From AC-50 sp035640455 (GTDB lineage Bacteria > Actinomycetota > Thermoleophilia > Gaiellales > Gaiellaceae): a DNA stretch of 55,555 bases. The notes beneath the pieces are model-generated. The model was not told the origin of the DNA. It saw nothing but the letters and a program-made list of their open reading frames with translations, and searched no databases. Positions 40,176-48,296 of the stretch are shown one piece after another; position 1 is the stretch's first letter, and every line of letters begins with the position of its first letter. The DNA lies in the NCBI GenBank assembly GCA_035640455.1, contig DASQWB010000097.1, positions 1 through 55,555 of the forward strand, in the 5' to 3' direction. A program made the translations under genes and the position numbers.

Positions 40176-40181
40176 AGCATA
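40176..40181 (-). promoter_or_regulatory. -10 box of DUF72 gene (leaderless)
   Basis: TATGCT on the minus strand, six bases before ATG 40169, only three bases from the terminator of the upstream gene. Confidence 0.45.
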
Positions 40182-40184
40182 GAA

Positions 40185-40211
40185 GGGACGAGGCCCGCTG
40201 GGCCTCGTCCC
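40185..40211 (-). terminator. Terminator of secreted-protein gene
   Basis: Perfect 12-bp stem (40185-40196 with 40200-40211) and 3-base loop, followed on the minus strand by TTCTAT, 22 bases after the stop at 40233. Confidence 0.8.
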
Positions 40212-40232
40212 TAACTGTCGTGTCGATCTCGG

Positions 40233-41288
40233 TTACCGCCGCTTCGGGGTGGCCTTCACGATCGCGCTCTGAACCGTGAACGGGTTCAGCGTCGCGCTCG
40301 CGCACGGGATGCCGGGCACGCCGCCGGTGCATGTCGTCGACCGCGCCGCGGCGGTGACCCGCGCGCGGAAGAAGGTCGCCTTGCGGAGCCTCTTCTTGAA
40401 CGAGAAGACGCCGCGCGCTCGCGTCGTCGTCGAGCCGGAGGCCTTCAGCTTCGTGCGGGAGGTTCCCGAGAGGAGCGTCACCTTCATCCCGGCGAGCCCG
40501 GCCCCGTTCAGCCGCAAGACGCCGGAGAGCGTCGCGAGCTTCTTCTTCACCTTCGCCTTCAGCGAGAGCTGGGCCGGGAGCTGCACGAATCCGCGCGCCT
40601 GCGTCGTCCCGGCCGCGTTCGGGACACCGGTGCCGACCGTGTAGGGCGTCGCGACGACCGTCCAGCCGTAGCTCCCGTTCTGGTCGGGCAGCGTGAAGAT
40701 GCTCGCGATGTGCAGCGTCGCGCTGATCAGCTTGGCGCCGAAGGTGGCGCCGCCTGCGGACTGCGGGATGTAGGGAGAGGGCAGGCAGGTCTGGAGCCGG
40801 AACTTGCCGAGCGCCGCCTCCGTCGCGTCGGTGACGGTGTCGAGGTAGAGGGGCACGGCGAGCTCCGTGCCGGCGGCCTGGAGCCTCAGGAGCCACACCG
40901 CCTCGTGCGTCGGGGCGCCCGTGCAGCGCGTCGCCGCGGCGGTGTACTTGGCGGGGTCGTCGGCCTGGATCGTGCCCCTGAGCGGCAGCGGCTGCGTCGG
41001 GGAGATCGCGGACGCGAGGATGCTCGCGTCGATCGTCCCGACCTGCGCGCCCGGGGCGGCGCCGAGGGTGCCGGTGTAGCCCTGCGGCGCGTAGATCGTC
41101 ACCTTCGCGGTCGCGTCGTCGTTCTGGTCGAACGCGATCGTGAGGTCGGTCGAGCCGCCGGCGCCGAGCGCGAGCGGCGCATGGCCCACCGTGATGTGCG
41201 GCGTGTAGGCGGCCAGCGCGCTCCCGCTGAAGACGAGCGGGGCCGCGGCCGCACACGCGACGAGAGCACCCCTGAGACCTGTCTTCAT
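40233..41288 (-). CDS. Secreted protein with C-terminal Ig-like domain
   Basis: 351 aa. Signal peptide MKTGLRGALVACAAAAPLVF with cleavage near ALA-AYT. The N-terminal half (HITVGHAPLALGAGGSTDLT) is beta-rich; residues about 235-310 look like an Ig-like or carboxypeptidase-regulatory fold (ATLSGVLRLNGAGLAGMKVT). Four cysteines. Exported structural or adhesive role is a guess. ATG 41288 has AAGGAGGGA just upstream, one of the best ribosome binding sites in the window. Confidence 0.7.
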   Translation of the reverse strand: MKTGLRGALVACAAAAPLVFSGSALAAYTPHITVGHAPLALGAGGSTDLTIAFDQNDDATAKVTIYAPQGYTGTLGAAPGAQVGTIDASILASAISPTQPLPLRGTIQADDPAKYTAAATRCTGAPTHEAVWLLRLQAAGTELAVPLYLDTVTDATEAALGKFRLQTCLPSPYIPQSAGGATFGAKLISATLHIASIFTLPDQNGSYGWTVVATPYTVGTGVPNAAGTTQARGFVQLPAQLSLKAKVKKKLATLSGVLRLNGAGLAGMKVTLLSGTSRTKLKASGSTTTRARGVFSFKKRLRKATFFRARVTAAARSTTCTGGVPGIPCASATLNPFTVQSAIVKATPKRR

Positions 41289-41304
41289 CTTCCCTCCTTG
41301 ACGT

Positions 41305-42731
41305 TCATGGGCTCGAGAGCGGCTTGCGGAGAACCGGCAGCGTGACGGAAATCCGCCCCAGACGGACGCGCGAGCCGCTGCGCACGCCGAGGAGATAGAG
41401 GCCGTTCGCCGGGTTCTGCGCCGTCGAGGTCGCGGCGAGCGTGAGCCACAGCCGCGCTCCCGCAGGGATCGGGACGATTTGGTCGAGGAGCCGGATCGTG
41501 ACCCGCTGCGGCTTCGCCCGAGGCTGGAGCGGGATGCCGCCCTCGCTGACGATCGTCTCCTTGCCGCCGCTCACGTAGCTGAGGACGGCGACGAGGTGCT
41601 CGAAGGGCTTCGTCCCGGAGACGGTCGTGCGGACGAGCGCCGTGCCCACGGTCTCGAGCCGGCGGCGCGGCAGCGCGAAGGTGCGCTGCACGCGACCCGT
41701 GGCGGTCAGCCACGCGCCGCGCGCCGGGCGCAGCACGAGCTTGCGCGGGGTCGGGAACGACGCGAACTGTGCGGTGCCGGTGAACGGGCTCTTCGCGATC
41801 TCGACGCGCGGCAGCTTGTCGATGCCGTTCGGCTCCCCCTTCAGGAAGCGGTCGAACCACTTCCGCACCTCGAGGTTCATCGGGACGAGGTCGGGCGCGT
41901 CGGCGAAGTTCGACGGCGGATGGCCGAAGTCGCCGAGGTAGAGCCGCTTCGGGCCGGCGAGCTCCGCGAATGCGCGGCGGGCCTGGTCGACGTCGAAGAG
42001 GAAGTCGCGCCGGCCCTGGAGGATCAGCGTCGGCGTCGTGAACCCGCGCAGCCGGCCCGCGACCGAGCGGGCGGAAGTGAGCGGGCGCAGCGAAGGGAGG
42101 TCGACGCCGTTGATGGCCTGCTGCTCGCGGCTCAGGATCTCAGGATCCGTGCGGTTCGCCGGGACGAGCGAGGCGAGCTGCGCGAGGACGCCCGACTTGG
42201 GCAGGTTCTGCGGAAAGAGCGCGCCGTAGAGGTCGATCCAGGTCGCCTCGGGCACGATCGCCGCCCACGGCACCTTGGCGATCACGGCCGAGTTCCAGAC
42301 GGCCCCGCCGCCGAGCGACACGCCGAAGGCGCCGATCCGCGTAGCCGCCACCTCCGGCCGCGCGGCGAGGAAGTCGTAGAGCGCTCGCGCGTCGCCGTTC
42401 TCGTTCGGGCCGTCGAGTCCCACAGGCCGCCCGAGGCGCCGTGACCACGCGCGTCGGCCGCGAGCACGACGTAGCCCTGGTCGGCGAAGAACTGCCTCGC
42501 GAGCGGGTCGACCGAGGCGTGCGTGTCGCCGAGCCCGTGGAACATGACGATCGCCGCGAAGCCGCCGGCCGGCGGGGCCCCGGTCGGCTTGTAGAGCGTC
42601 GCGGCGAGAGGCGTGCCGCCCGCGCCCGCGATCGTCAGGTCCTGGACGGTGAACGTCGCGCCGTGCGCTCGGCCGGCGAGCGCCGCTGCGGCGGCGAGCA
42701 CGACTGCGACGGCGACGAGGCGCGTGCGCAC
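41305..42731 (-). pseudogene. Secreted S15-type alpha/beta hydrolase, frameshifted
   Basis: GTG 42731 opens a signal peptide (VRTRLVAVAVVLAAAAALAG), then TFTVQDLTIAG and an alpha/beta hydrolase core (IVMFHGLGDTHASVDPLA; LAADARGHGASGGL). Near 42415-42424 the frame shifts by one base and continues as GLDGPNENGDARALYDFLAA, with nucleophile GVSLGG and a C-terminal jelly-roll to 41305, the X-Pro dipeptidyl-peptidase (S15/CocE) layout. One missing base explains it. Both halves look otherwise intact, so a very recent mutation or a sequence error is possible. Confidence 0.78.
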
Positions 42732-42739
42732 CGTGCCAG

Positions 42740-42745
42740 AGGCTA
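42740..42745 (-). promoter_or_regulatory. -10 box of S15-type hydrolase (leaderless)
   Basis: TAGCCT on the minus strand, eight bases before GTG 42731; divergent from the murI box 20 bases away. Confidence 0.4.
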
Positions 42746-42764
42746 GTCGAACGGATGCCGCTTC

Positions 42765-42770
42765 TACAAT
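42765..42770 (+). promoter_or_regulatory. -10 box of murI operon (leaderless)
   Basis: TACAAT, seven bases before ATG 42778; the closest to the TATAAT consensus of all boxes in the window. Confidence 0.6.
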
Positions 42771-42777
42771 CGCCCGG

Positions 42778-43755
42778 ATGGATCCGCGGCCGGTCGGCGT
42801 CTTCGACTCGGGGGTGGGCGGGCTGACCGTCCTGCACGAGTGCCTCGTCACCTCGCCGCACGAGGACTTCGTCTATCTCGGCGACCACGCGCGGCTCCCC
42901 TACGGCCCGCGCCCGCTCGCCGAGGTGAGGCTCTTCGCGCGCGAGATCGGCGCCTACCTCGAGGCGCAGGGCGTGAAGCTCATCCTCGCCGCGTGCAACA
43001 CGGCCACCTCCGCCGCGCTCCCGGAGCTCCAGGAAGGGCTCGAGGTGCCCGTCGTCGGTGTGATCACGCCAGAGGCGCACGCCGCGGTGCAGGCGACCCG
43101 GAACCGCCGGATCGGTTTGCTCGCGACCGAGTCGACCGTCGAGGCGGCGCGCTACGCGCGTCTCGTCCACGAGCTCGACGCGGGCGTCGAGTTCTTCCCC
43201 GTCGCCTGCCCGCGCCTCGTGCCGCTGATCGAGAGCGACGATCCGTTCCGGGCCGAGACGACGGAGGCGGTGCGGGAGTACGCGGAGTCCCTGAAGGCGG
43301 CGGGCGTCGACACCGTCATCCTCGGCTGCACGCACTACCCGCTCATCCGGCCGATCTTCCAGCGCGTCTTCGGCCGCGACGTCACGCTCGTCTTCAGCGC
43401 CGAGGAGACGGCGCGCGAGGTCGCCGAGACGCTCGCCCGCAAGGGGATCGAGAACGACGACGGGCGCGAGGGGACGTATCGCTTCCTGACGACCGGCGAC
43501 CCGGTCGCCTTCCGGAAGATGGGCGCGCGCTTCCTCCAGCTCCCGATCGCCGAGGTCGAGCGCGTCTCTTTGGACGCGCTGCGCGCGGCGGCCGCAGGGG
43601 CTGGGCCGGCACCGGATTTCGCCGGGCAAAGCCCGGCTTCGCCGGTGCCTGCCTCTGCTGGCGGCGCAGCGCTCTCCGGCCCCGTACTGAGACGTACTGT
43701 GGCCTCCGGCGCTGCAGCGCCAGCAGAGGCCCCAGCGCCTGCGGACACTGCATGA
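42778..43755 (+). CDS. murI: Glutamate racemase with repeat-derived tail
   Basis: 325 aa; makes D-glutamate for peptidoglycan. The two catalytic cysteines are C73 (AACNTATS) and C184 (LGCTHYP). The family core ends near residue 265; residues 275-325 (Ala/Pro/Ser-rich) come from nested inverted repeats at 43608-43730 and are not part of the enzyme fold. ATG 42778 follows a TACAAT box. The stop overlaps rph (ATGA); murI-rph-rdgB is a common gene order. Confidence 0.93.
   Translation: MDPRPVGVFDSGVGGLTVLHECLVTSPHEDFVYLGDHARLPYGPRPLAEVRLFAREIGAYLEAQGVKLILAACNTATSAALPELQEGLEVPVVGVITPEAHAAVQATRNRRIGLLATESTVEAARYARLVHELDAGVEFFPVACPRLVPLIESDDPFRAETTEAVREYAESLKAAGVDTVILGCTHYPLIRPIFQRVFGRDVTLVFSAEETAREVAETLARKGIENDDGREGTYRFLTTGDPVAFRKMGARFLQLPIAEVERVSLDALRAAAAGAGPAPDFAGQSPASPVPASAGGAALSGPVLRRTVASGAAAPAEAPAPADTA
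43608..43730. repeat. Nested inverted repeats inside the 3' end of murI
   Basis: First hairpin: GGCACCGG (43608-43615) with CCGGTGCC (43642-43649), enclosing GCCGGGC-AAA-GCCCGGC (43621-43637). Second: 13-base arms GCCTCTGCTGGCG (43651-43663) and CGCCAGCAGAGGC (43718-43730), with further short inverted repeats between them. The whole unit is read in frame as the MurI tail. Confidence 0.8.
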
Positions 43756-44456
43756 CCCGCGCGGACGGGCGGCGGCCCGACGAACTGCGTCCGCTCCAGC
43801 TCGAGCCGGACTTCCTGGAGCAGCCGCACGGGTCGGTGCTCGTCTCGCAGGGGCTGACGAAGGTCCTTTGCACGGCGTCGGTGCAGGAGGGGGTGCCGCG
43901 CTGGCTCTACGGCAAGGGGCGCGGGTGGCTGACGGCCGAGTACTCGCTCCTCCCGGCCTCGACCGGCGAGCGGACGGAGCGCGAGGCCTCCCGCGGCAAG
44001 CAGGGCGGCCGCACGGTCGAGATCCAGCGCCTGATCGGGCGCGCGCTGCGCGCCGTCGCCGACTTCGAGCGGCTCGGCGAGCGGACGCTGTGGGTCGACT
44101 GCGACGTCCTCCAGGCCGACGGCGGCACGCGCTGCGCCGCGATCTCGGGCGCCTACGTCGCTGCGTACCGCGCGCTCGACCGGTTCGGTCTGGCTCACGC
44201 GCTCGTCGGCTCCGTGGCGGCCGTCTCGGTCGGGATCGTCGACGGGACGCCGCTCCTCGACCTCGACTACTCGGAGGACTCGACCGCGGAGGTCGACATG
44301 AACGTCGTCATGACCTCGGACGAGCGGCTCGTCGAGGTGCAGGCGACCGCCGAACGGACCGCGTTCGGACGGGCGGAGCTCGACGAGATGATCGACCTCG
44401 CACAGGGCGGGATCGCCGAGATCGCCTTGGCGCAGAGGGACGCGCTCGGTGCATAG
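43752..44456 (+). CDS. rph: Ribonuclease PH
   Basis: 234 aa phosphate-dependent 3' exoribonuclease trimming tRNA precursors. Family motifs: TRADGRRPDELRP, GSVLVSQGLTKVLCTASV, EYSLLPASTGERTEREASRG, WVDCDVLQADGGTRCAAISG and LDLDYSEDSTAEVDMNVV with the phosphate/metal-binding residues. ATG 43752 overlaps the murI stop. The final codons overlap the MgtC-like gene (GTGCATAG). Confidence 0.95.
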   Translation: MTRADGRRPDELRPLQLEPDFLEQPHGSVLVSQGLTKVLCTASVQEGVPRWLYGKGRGWLTAEYSLLPASTGERTEREASRGKQGGRTVEIQRLIGRALRAVADFERLGERTLWVDCDVLQADGGTRCAAISGAYVAAYRALDRFGLAHALVGSVAAVSVGIVDGTPLLDLDYSEDSTAEVDMNVVMTSDERLVEVQATAERTAFGRAELDEMIDLAQGGIAEIALAQRDALGA

Positions 44457-45138
44457 CGTCCCGACGCTCGACTGGCCGGAGGTCGTCCTCCGGCTCGCGC
44501 TCGCGGCGGTGCTCGGTGCGGCGATCGGGCTCGAGCGCGAGATCCGGGAGCGGGAGGCGGGCCTGCGGACGCACCTCCTCGTCTCCCTCGGCTCGGCGCT
44601 CTTCACGATCGTCTCCGCCTACGGGTTCCACGCCTTCCTCACGTCCGGACAAAGCGTCGTCCGCGCCGACCCGAGCCGGATCGCGGCGCAGATCGTGACC
44701 GGGATCGGCTTCCTCGGCGCGGGCGCGATCATCCGCCAGGGGCTCTCGGTGCGAGGCCTCACGACCGCGGCGACGCTGTGGGTGGTGGCGGCGATCGGGC
44801 TCGCGACCGGGGCCGGCTACTACAGCGCGGCGGTCGTCACGACGGTGCTCGTGATCGTCAGCCTGTGGCCGCTGCGGATCCTGGCCCACCGGATCTTCGT
44901 GCGCTTCCGGGCCGACCGCGAGCGGCTGCTCGTCGACCTCGAGCCGGGCCGCTCGGCGGCGCCGGTGCTCGAGGCGGTCGAGCGGGCCGGCGGGCGCGTC
45001 GAGTCGCTTGCGATCGTGGGCTCCGACGATCGCCGGAGCGTCGCGCTGGAGGTCGAGTTCCCGGAGCGCGGGCGCGCGGCGGCGACGAGCGTCGTCGGCG
45101 CGCTCGAGGGCGTGCGGGGGATTCGCTGGGGGGAGTGA
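44449..45138 (+). CDS. MgtC/SapB family membrane protein
   Basis: 229 aa. Five hydrophobic segments with the family sequence IGLEREIREREAGLRTHLLV, GIGFLGAGAIIRQG and VRGLTTAATLWVVAAIG. The C-terminal 75 residues look like a small ACT-like cytoplasmic domain. MgtC proteins modulate magnesium and ATP homeostasis; the role here is not known. GTG 44449 overlaps the rph end by eight bases, and the stop overlaps rdgB (GTGA). Confidence 0.9.
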   Translation: MHSVPTLDWPEVVLRLALAAVLGAAIGLEREIREREAGLRTHLLVSLGSALFTIVSAYGFHAFLTSGQSVVRADPSRIAAQIVTGIGFLGAGAIIRQGLSVRGLTTAATLWVVAAIGLATGAGYYSAAVVTTVLVIVSLWPLRILAHRIFVRFRADRERLLVDLEPGRSAAPVLEAVERAGGRVESLAIVGSDDRRSVALEVEFPERGRAAATSVVGALEGVRGIRWGE

Positions 45139-45704
45139 TCGCGACCCTCGCCTCGGCGAACGCGAACAAGGCGAGGGAGCTCGAGCGCTCGCTGCCCGGG
45201 TGGGAGATCGGGCTCCTGGACGCGGGGGAGATGCCGCCGGAGACGGGCGCGACGTACTACGAGAACGCTCGGGCGAAGGCGCGCTTCGGCCGGGAGGCCG
45301 GCGCGCGCGGGTGGGTGCTCGGCGAGGACTCCGGCATCGAGGTCGAGGCGCTCGGCGGCGGGCCGGGGATCCGGTCGGCACGGTGGGCGGAGGACGGGGT
45401 GGCGCGGTTGCTCGCAGAGCTGCGCGAGGTGGCCGGGGCGGGACGGCGGGCCCGCTACGTCTGCGAGCTCGTCGCGCTGTCTCCCGCGGGCGAAGAGGTT
45501 CGCGGGCGGGGGACGTTGGAGGGGCGCGTGGCGGAGGAGCCGCGGGGGAGCGAAGGGTTCGGCTACGACCCGATCTTCGTCCCGGATCGCGAGACGCGGA
45601 CGGTGGCCGAGCTCGGAAACGCCTGGAAGGCCGAGCACTCGCACCGCGCCCGCGCGGCGCGCGCACTCGCCGAGGCGATCGCCGCTGCGGCCGGCACCCA
45701 CTAG
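45135..45704 (+). CDS. rdgB: XTP/dITP diphosphatase (RdgB/HAM1)
   Basis: 189 aa; hydrolyses deaminated purine nucleoside triphosphates to keep them out of DNA. Motifs: LASANANKARELE, TYYENARAKA, VLGEDSGIEVEALGGGPGIRSARW, GSEGFGYDPIFVPD and KAEHSHRARA. GTG 45135 overlaps the upstream stop. Last gene of the murI-rph-mgtC-rdgB operon; the frame of rdgB is normal in length. Confidence 0.94.
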   Translation: MIATLASANANKARELERSLPGWEIGLLDAGEMPPETGATYYENARAKARFGREAGARGWVLGEDSGIEVEALGGGPGIRSARWAEDGVARLLAELREVAGAGRRARYVCELVALSPAGEEVRGRGTLEGRVAEEPRGSEGFGYDPIFVPDRETRTVAELGNAWKAEHSHRARAARALAEAIAAAAGTH

Positions 45705-45751
45705 ACCAGGTCGCGTCGGAGTGACTGTCAATCAGCCGTGGCCGCCAGGGG

Positions 45752-46588
45752 CTAGGCCAGGCCCGGGAGGTCTTCGCGGGCCACCGCGGCGCGGTCCTCT
45801 CGCCGCCGCGCGAACCACCAGTTCAGCTCGGCGCCGAAGACGATCACGTTCGCCATGACGTAGAGCCAGACGAGCAGGATCGCCGTAGCGCCGAAGGTGT
45901 GGAGCGTCGGGTTGAGCTCCGTGAAGCGGACGTAGATCGGCAGCGCTTGGAAGGTCGCCTCCAGCACGACCGCGCCGAACACCGCGCCTGGAAGCACATC
46001 CCGCACGGATACGGCCGCGTTGGTCAGGAAGTAGTAGACCGAGACGAGGAAGGCGAACACGCCGACCGTCGAGACCGCGACCGAGAGCGCATACGCGACG
46101 ACGCCGTTGCCGAACACGCCGGGCGCGCGCTCGTGGAGGTAGTTCGCGCCGATCGAGCCGACGAGCAGCGCCACGAACAACGTCACGAGCGACCCCACCA
46201 TCAGCAGCAGCGCGATTCCCTTACCGCGTAAGAACGATCGGTTCGGGCGGCCGTAGACGATGTTGAAGGCCGACTCGAGGACGCTGAAGAACGAGAGCGA
46301 CGTCCAGAGCAACGCGGCGCCGCCGATGATCCCGAGCGTGGCCGCGTTCCGGCGCACCGAGTTCACGAGATTGACGATGCGCTCGATCGGCACCCCGGGC
46401 AGCGCGTGCCTGATCTGGCGCACGAGGAAGGTCGACTCGTCGGCCCGCCCGCTCAGGCCGAGCAGGGACAGTGCGAGGAAGGTCAGCGGCACGAAGGAGA
46501 GCAGCGCGAAGTAGGCCACCATCGCGGCCAGGTGCGTGCCGCGGTCGGCGAAGAACTTCTCCACCAGGGTGCGCTTCCGGACGCGCAC
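45752..46588 (-). CDS. YihY/RNase BN-like inner membrane protein
   Basis: 278 aa from GTG 46588, with six hydrophobic segments. Family stretches: FFADRGTHLAAMVAYFALLS, ALLWTSLSFFSVLESAFNIV, FGATAILLVWLYVMANVIVF, GAELNWWF. The old RNase BN name for this family is wrong; function is uncertain, possibly an exporter. The frame is open to 46762, but that extension is the mirror of the divergent Roadblock-like gene, and a CATACT box lies seven bases before GTG 46588. Confidence 0.85.
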   Translation of the reverse strand: MRVRKRTLVEKFFADRGTHLAAMVAYFALLSFVPLTFLALSLLGLSGRADESTFLVRQIRHALPGVPIERIVNLVNSVRRNAATLGIIGGAALLWTSLSFFSVLESAFNIVYGRPNRSFLRGKGIALLLMVGSLVTLFVALLVGSIGANYLHERAPGVFGNGVVAYALSVAVSTVGVFAFLVSVYYFLTNAAVSVRDVLPGAVFGAVVLEATFQALPIYVRFTELNPTLHTFGATAILLVWLYVMANVIVFGAELNWWFARRREDRAAVAREDLPGLA

Positions 46589-46595
46589 GGCGCTG

Positions 46596-46601
46596 AGTAT
46601 G
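46596..46601 (-). promoter_or_regulatory. -10 box of YihY-like gene; decides the start
   Basis: CATACT on the minus strand, seven bases before GTG 46588, nine bases from the divergent box at 46610. Confidence 0.4.
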
Positions 46602-46609
46602 GCCTGTGT

Positions 46610-46615
46610 TAGCGT
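46610..46615 (+). promoter_or_regulatory. -10 box of Roadblock-like gene (leaderless)
   Basis: TAGCGT, ten bases before ATG 46626. Confidence 0.4.
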
Positions 46616-46625
46616 CAGCGCCGGA

Positions 46626-47012
46626 ATGGACGCTGCCCAGGCGCTCGCCGACCTGACGGAGATCTCATCGCAGATCGAGGCCGCCGCGCTCTTCGGCGAG
46701 AACGGCGACGTGGCCGCGTCGACCTTCGGCGACGAGGAGCGGGCACGCGCGTTCGTGCGCACCGCCCGCGAGCTCCTCGAGGCCGCGGCCGGGCTTCGCA
46801 GCTCGGCGGCGCCGAACCAGCTCGAGGTCGCGACTGCGGAGGGGAGCCTGTTCGTCGTCCGCGGCGACGGCCGGCTGATCGCGGCGACGACGACGCCCGA
46901 GCCGACGGTCGGGCTCGTCTTCTACGACCTGAAGAGCTGCCTGCGCGACGCCGCGGCCGAGGAGCCGCGGAAGCCGGCGCGCCGCGCGCGTCAGAAGGCG
47001 GACGATGCGTAG
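46626..47012 (+). CDS. Roadblock/LC7-like protein
   Basis: 128 aa. The pattern AAALFGENGDVAASTFGDEE, QLEVATAEGSLFVVRGDGRL and TVGLVFYDLKSCLR fits the Roadblock/LC7 (MglB-like) fold, though N-terminal helices are longer than usual. In bacteria such proteins regulate small Ras-like GTPases; no GTPase gene is in the window. A basic tail (RKPARRARQK) ends the protein. It overlaps the next small gene by eight bases. Confidence 0.7.
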   Translation: MDAAQALADLTEISSQIEAAALFGENGDVAASTFGDEERARAFVRTARELLEAAAGLRSSAAPNQLEVATAEGSLFVVRGDGRLIAATTTPEPTVGLVFYDLKSCLRDAAAEEPRKPARRARQKADDA

Positions 47013-47208
47013 GCTGCTCGGCCTCGCAGCCCTCGTCGGCTTTGCGCTCGCCCTCGCCTCCTTCGTACGCCGCGGGGTGGCGCGGCGCCGCGAGCGCGTC
47101 GACCTCTACTACGACGACGGCTCGATGGTCTCGCTGCCGGACGGCTCGCCGGAGTCCGAGCGGCTGCTCGCGCTCGGCCGCGAGGCGCTGCGGGCCGCGC
47201 GGGCGTGA
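47005..47208 (+). CDS. Small single-pass membrane protein
   Basis: 67 aa: one N-terminal hydrophobic helix (LLGLAALVGFALALASFV), a basic stretch (RRGVARRRER), then a short acidic cytoplasmic part (VDLYYDDGSMVSLPDGSPES). Not recognised. The overlap with the Roadblock-like gene suggests they work together, the small protein perhaps as membrane anchor. Confidence 0.65.
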   Translation: MRRLLGLAALVGFALALASFVRRGVARRRERVDLYYDDGSMVSLPDGSPESERLLALGREALRAARA

Positions 47209-47210
47209 GC

Positions 47211-47267
47211 GGCGTCGCTTGCGATGCCGCTTTCAGGCTGTGCCGGCTTTGCCGGCTCGGCCGTCTG
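47211..47267 (+). repeat. Dispersed hairpin repeat, degenerate copy D
   Basis: GGCGTCGCTTGCGATGCC (47211-47228) differs at two positions from the first hairpin of copies A and B, and is followed by CTTTCAG, a GCCGGC-TTT-GCCGGC hairpin and CCGTCTG. The GAAATGACCGGTCGA end is missing. It follows a stop codon by two bases. Confidence 0.65.
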
Positions 47268-47305
47268 CGTCGCTTGCCCGTAGCGCGTGAGTCGGAAGTG
47301 GACAC

Positions 47306-47863
47306 GTGAACGACGCCGAGCTCGCGGCGTCGCTCCGCGAGTATGCGTACCTCGAGGGCGACTTCGTTCTCCGGTCGGGCCGCCGGTCGCGCTACTACCT
47401 CGACAAGTACCGTTTCGAGACCCGGCCCGACCTCCTCGCCCCGCTCGGGGAGCGCATCGCCGAGGCGGTGCGCGAGCACGAGCCGGAGGCGACGCTGCTC
47501 GCGGCCCCGGAGCTCGGGGCGGTCACGCTGGCGGCGGCGGCGTCGCTCGCGTCGGGCTTGCCGTTCGTGATCGTCCGCAAGGAAGCGAAGGGCTACGGCA
47601 CGATGAATCGCCTCGAGGGCGTCTTCGAGCCGGGCGCGACGACGTGCCTCGTCGAGGACGTCGTCACCTCCGGCGGGGCCGCCGCCGAGGCGGTGCACGC
47701 GCTCCGCGAGGCGGGTCTGCGGTGCCGGACGGCGGTCTGCGTGGTCGACCGGGAGGAGGGCGGCGTGGACGCGCTCGCGCGCGAGGCCGTCCGCCTGTGG
47801 CCCCTCTTCCGCGCCTCCCAGCTCTCAGGTGCCGCGCTTGTCCCCGCAAATCCGCATGGTTGA
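47306..47863 (+). CDS. pyrE: Orotate phosphoribosyltransferase
   Basis: 185 aa; joins orotate with PRPP to give OMP in pyrimidine synthesis. PRPP-binding loop CLVEDVVTSGGAA and the flexible-loop lysines IVRKEAKGYG are present; the N-terminal substrate region is GDFVLRSGRRSRYYLDKY. GTG 47306 (MNDAELAASL) is the first start after the repeat copy D. HU and pyrF follow on the same strand. Confidence 0.92.
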   Translation: MNDAELAASLREYAYLEGDFVLRSGRRSRYYLDKYRFETRPDLLAPLGERIAEAVREHEPEATLLAAPELGAVTLAAAASLASGLPFVIVRKEAKGYGTMNRLEGVFEPGATTCLVEDVVTSGGAAAEAVHALREAGLRCRTAVCVVDREEGGVDALAREAVRLWPLFRASQLSGAALVPANPHG

Positions 47864-47888
47864 GCGGGTCCTGCGCGCCTGTTAGGGT
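47860..47888 (+). promoter_or_regulatory. Sigma-70-type promoter of the HU gene
   Basis: -35 TTGAGC (47860-47865) and -10 TAGGGT (47883-47888) are 17 bases apart. The resulting leader is about 30 bases and carries AGGAGG, in contrast to the leaderless genes. The -35 overlaps the pyrE stop. Confidence 0.6.
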
Positions 47889-47925
47889 CTTGCGCCGTCA
47901 GGACCGACGACAGGAGGAGTGGCTC

Positions 47926-48213
47926 GTGACAAAGCAAGAGTTCGTAGACCAGGTCGCCTCGAAGACGGACCTGTCGAGGCGAGATGCGGCGAAGGCCGTC
48001 GACGCCTTCCTGGACACGGTGACCGACGCGCTGAAGGGTGGGGATGACGTCTCCTTCACCGGCTTCGGAAAGTTCTCGACGCAGCACCGCAAGGCACGGC
48101 AGGGCGTGAATCCGCGCAACCCGAGCCAGAAGGTGGAGATCCCGGCGGCGACGGTTCCGAAGTTCTCCGCCGGCAGCCAGCTGAAGCAGGCTGTTCGCGG
48201 CGGCGGCTACTAG
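47926..48213 (+). CDS. hup: HU family DNA-binding protein
   Basis: 95 aa histone-like protein that bends and compacts DNA as a dimer. Motifs: TKQEFVDQVASKTDLSRRDA, VSFTGFGKFSTQHRKARQGV, NPRNPSQKVEIPAATVPKFS. No lysine-rich C-terminal tail as in mycobacterial HU, only a short basic end. GTG 47926 is placed nine bases after AGGAGG (47912-47917), the strongest ribosome binding site in this region, fitting high expression. Confidence 0.95.
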   Translation: MTKQEFVDQVASKTDLSRRDAAKAVDAFLDTVTDALKGGDDVSFTGFGKFSTQHRKARQGVNPRNPSQKVEIPAATVPKFSAGSQLKQAVRGGGY

Positions 48214-48237
48214 ACGCGGCGCACTCCTCCGCTTTCC

Positions 48238-48260
48238 GAGGGCCGCGACGAGCGGCCCTC
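48238..48260 (+). terminator. Rho-independent terminator of HU gene
   Basis: Nine-base arms GAGGGCCGC (48238-48246) and GCGGCCCTC (48252-48260), then TTGGTT. Confidence 0.8.
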
Positions 48261-48282
48261 TTGGTTCATCCCGGGTACTCGT

Positions 48283-48288
48283 TAGCCT
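48283..48288 (+). promoter_or_regulatory. -10 box of pyrF (leaderless)
   Basis: TAGCCT, eight bases before ATG 48297. Confidence 0.5.
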
Positions 48289-48296
48289 GAAGGACG

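Noticed and set aside
42415..42424. Programmed ribosomal frameshift in the S15-type hydrolase gene
   Set aside because: No slippery sequence and no downstream pseudoknot are evident, and the family is not known to use frameshifting.
45752..46762. Longer N-terminus for the YihY-like protein up to 46762
   Set aside because: The extra 58 residues are the antisense of the Roadblock-like gene and show no membrane-protein character; GTG 46588 has its own -10 box.
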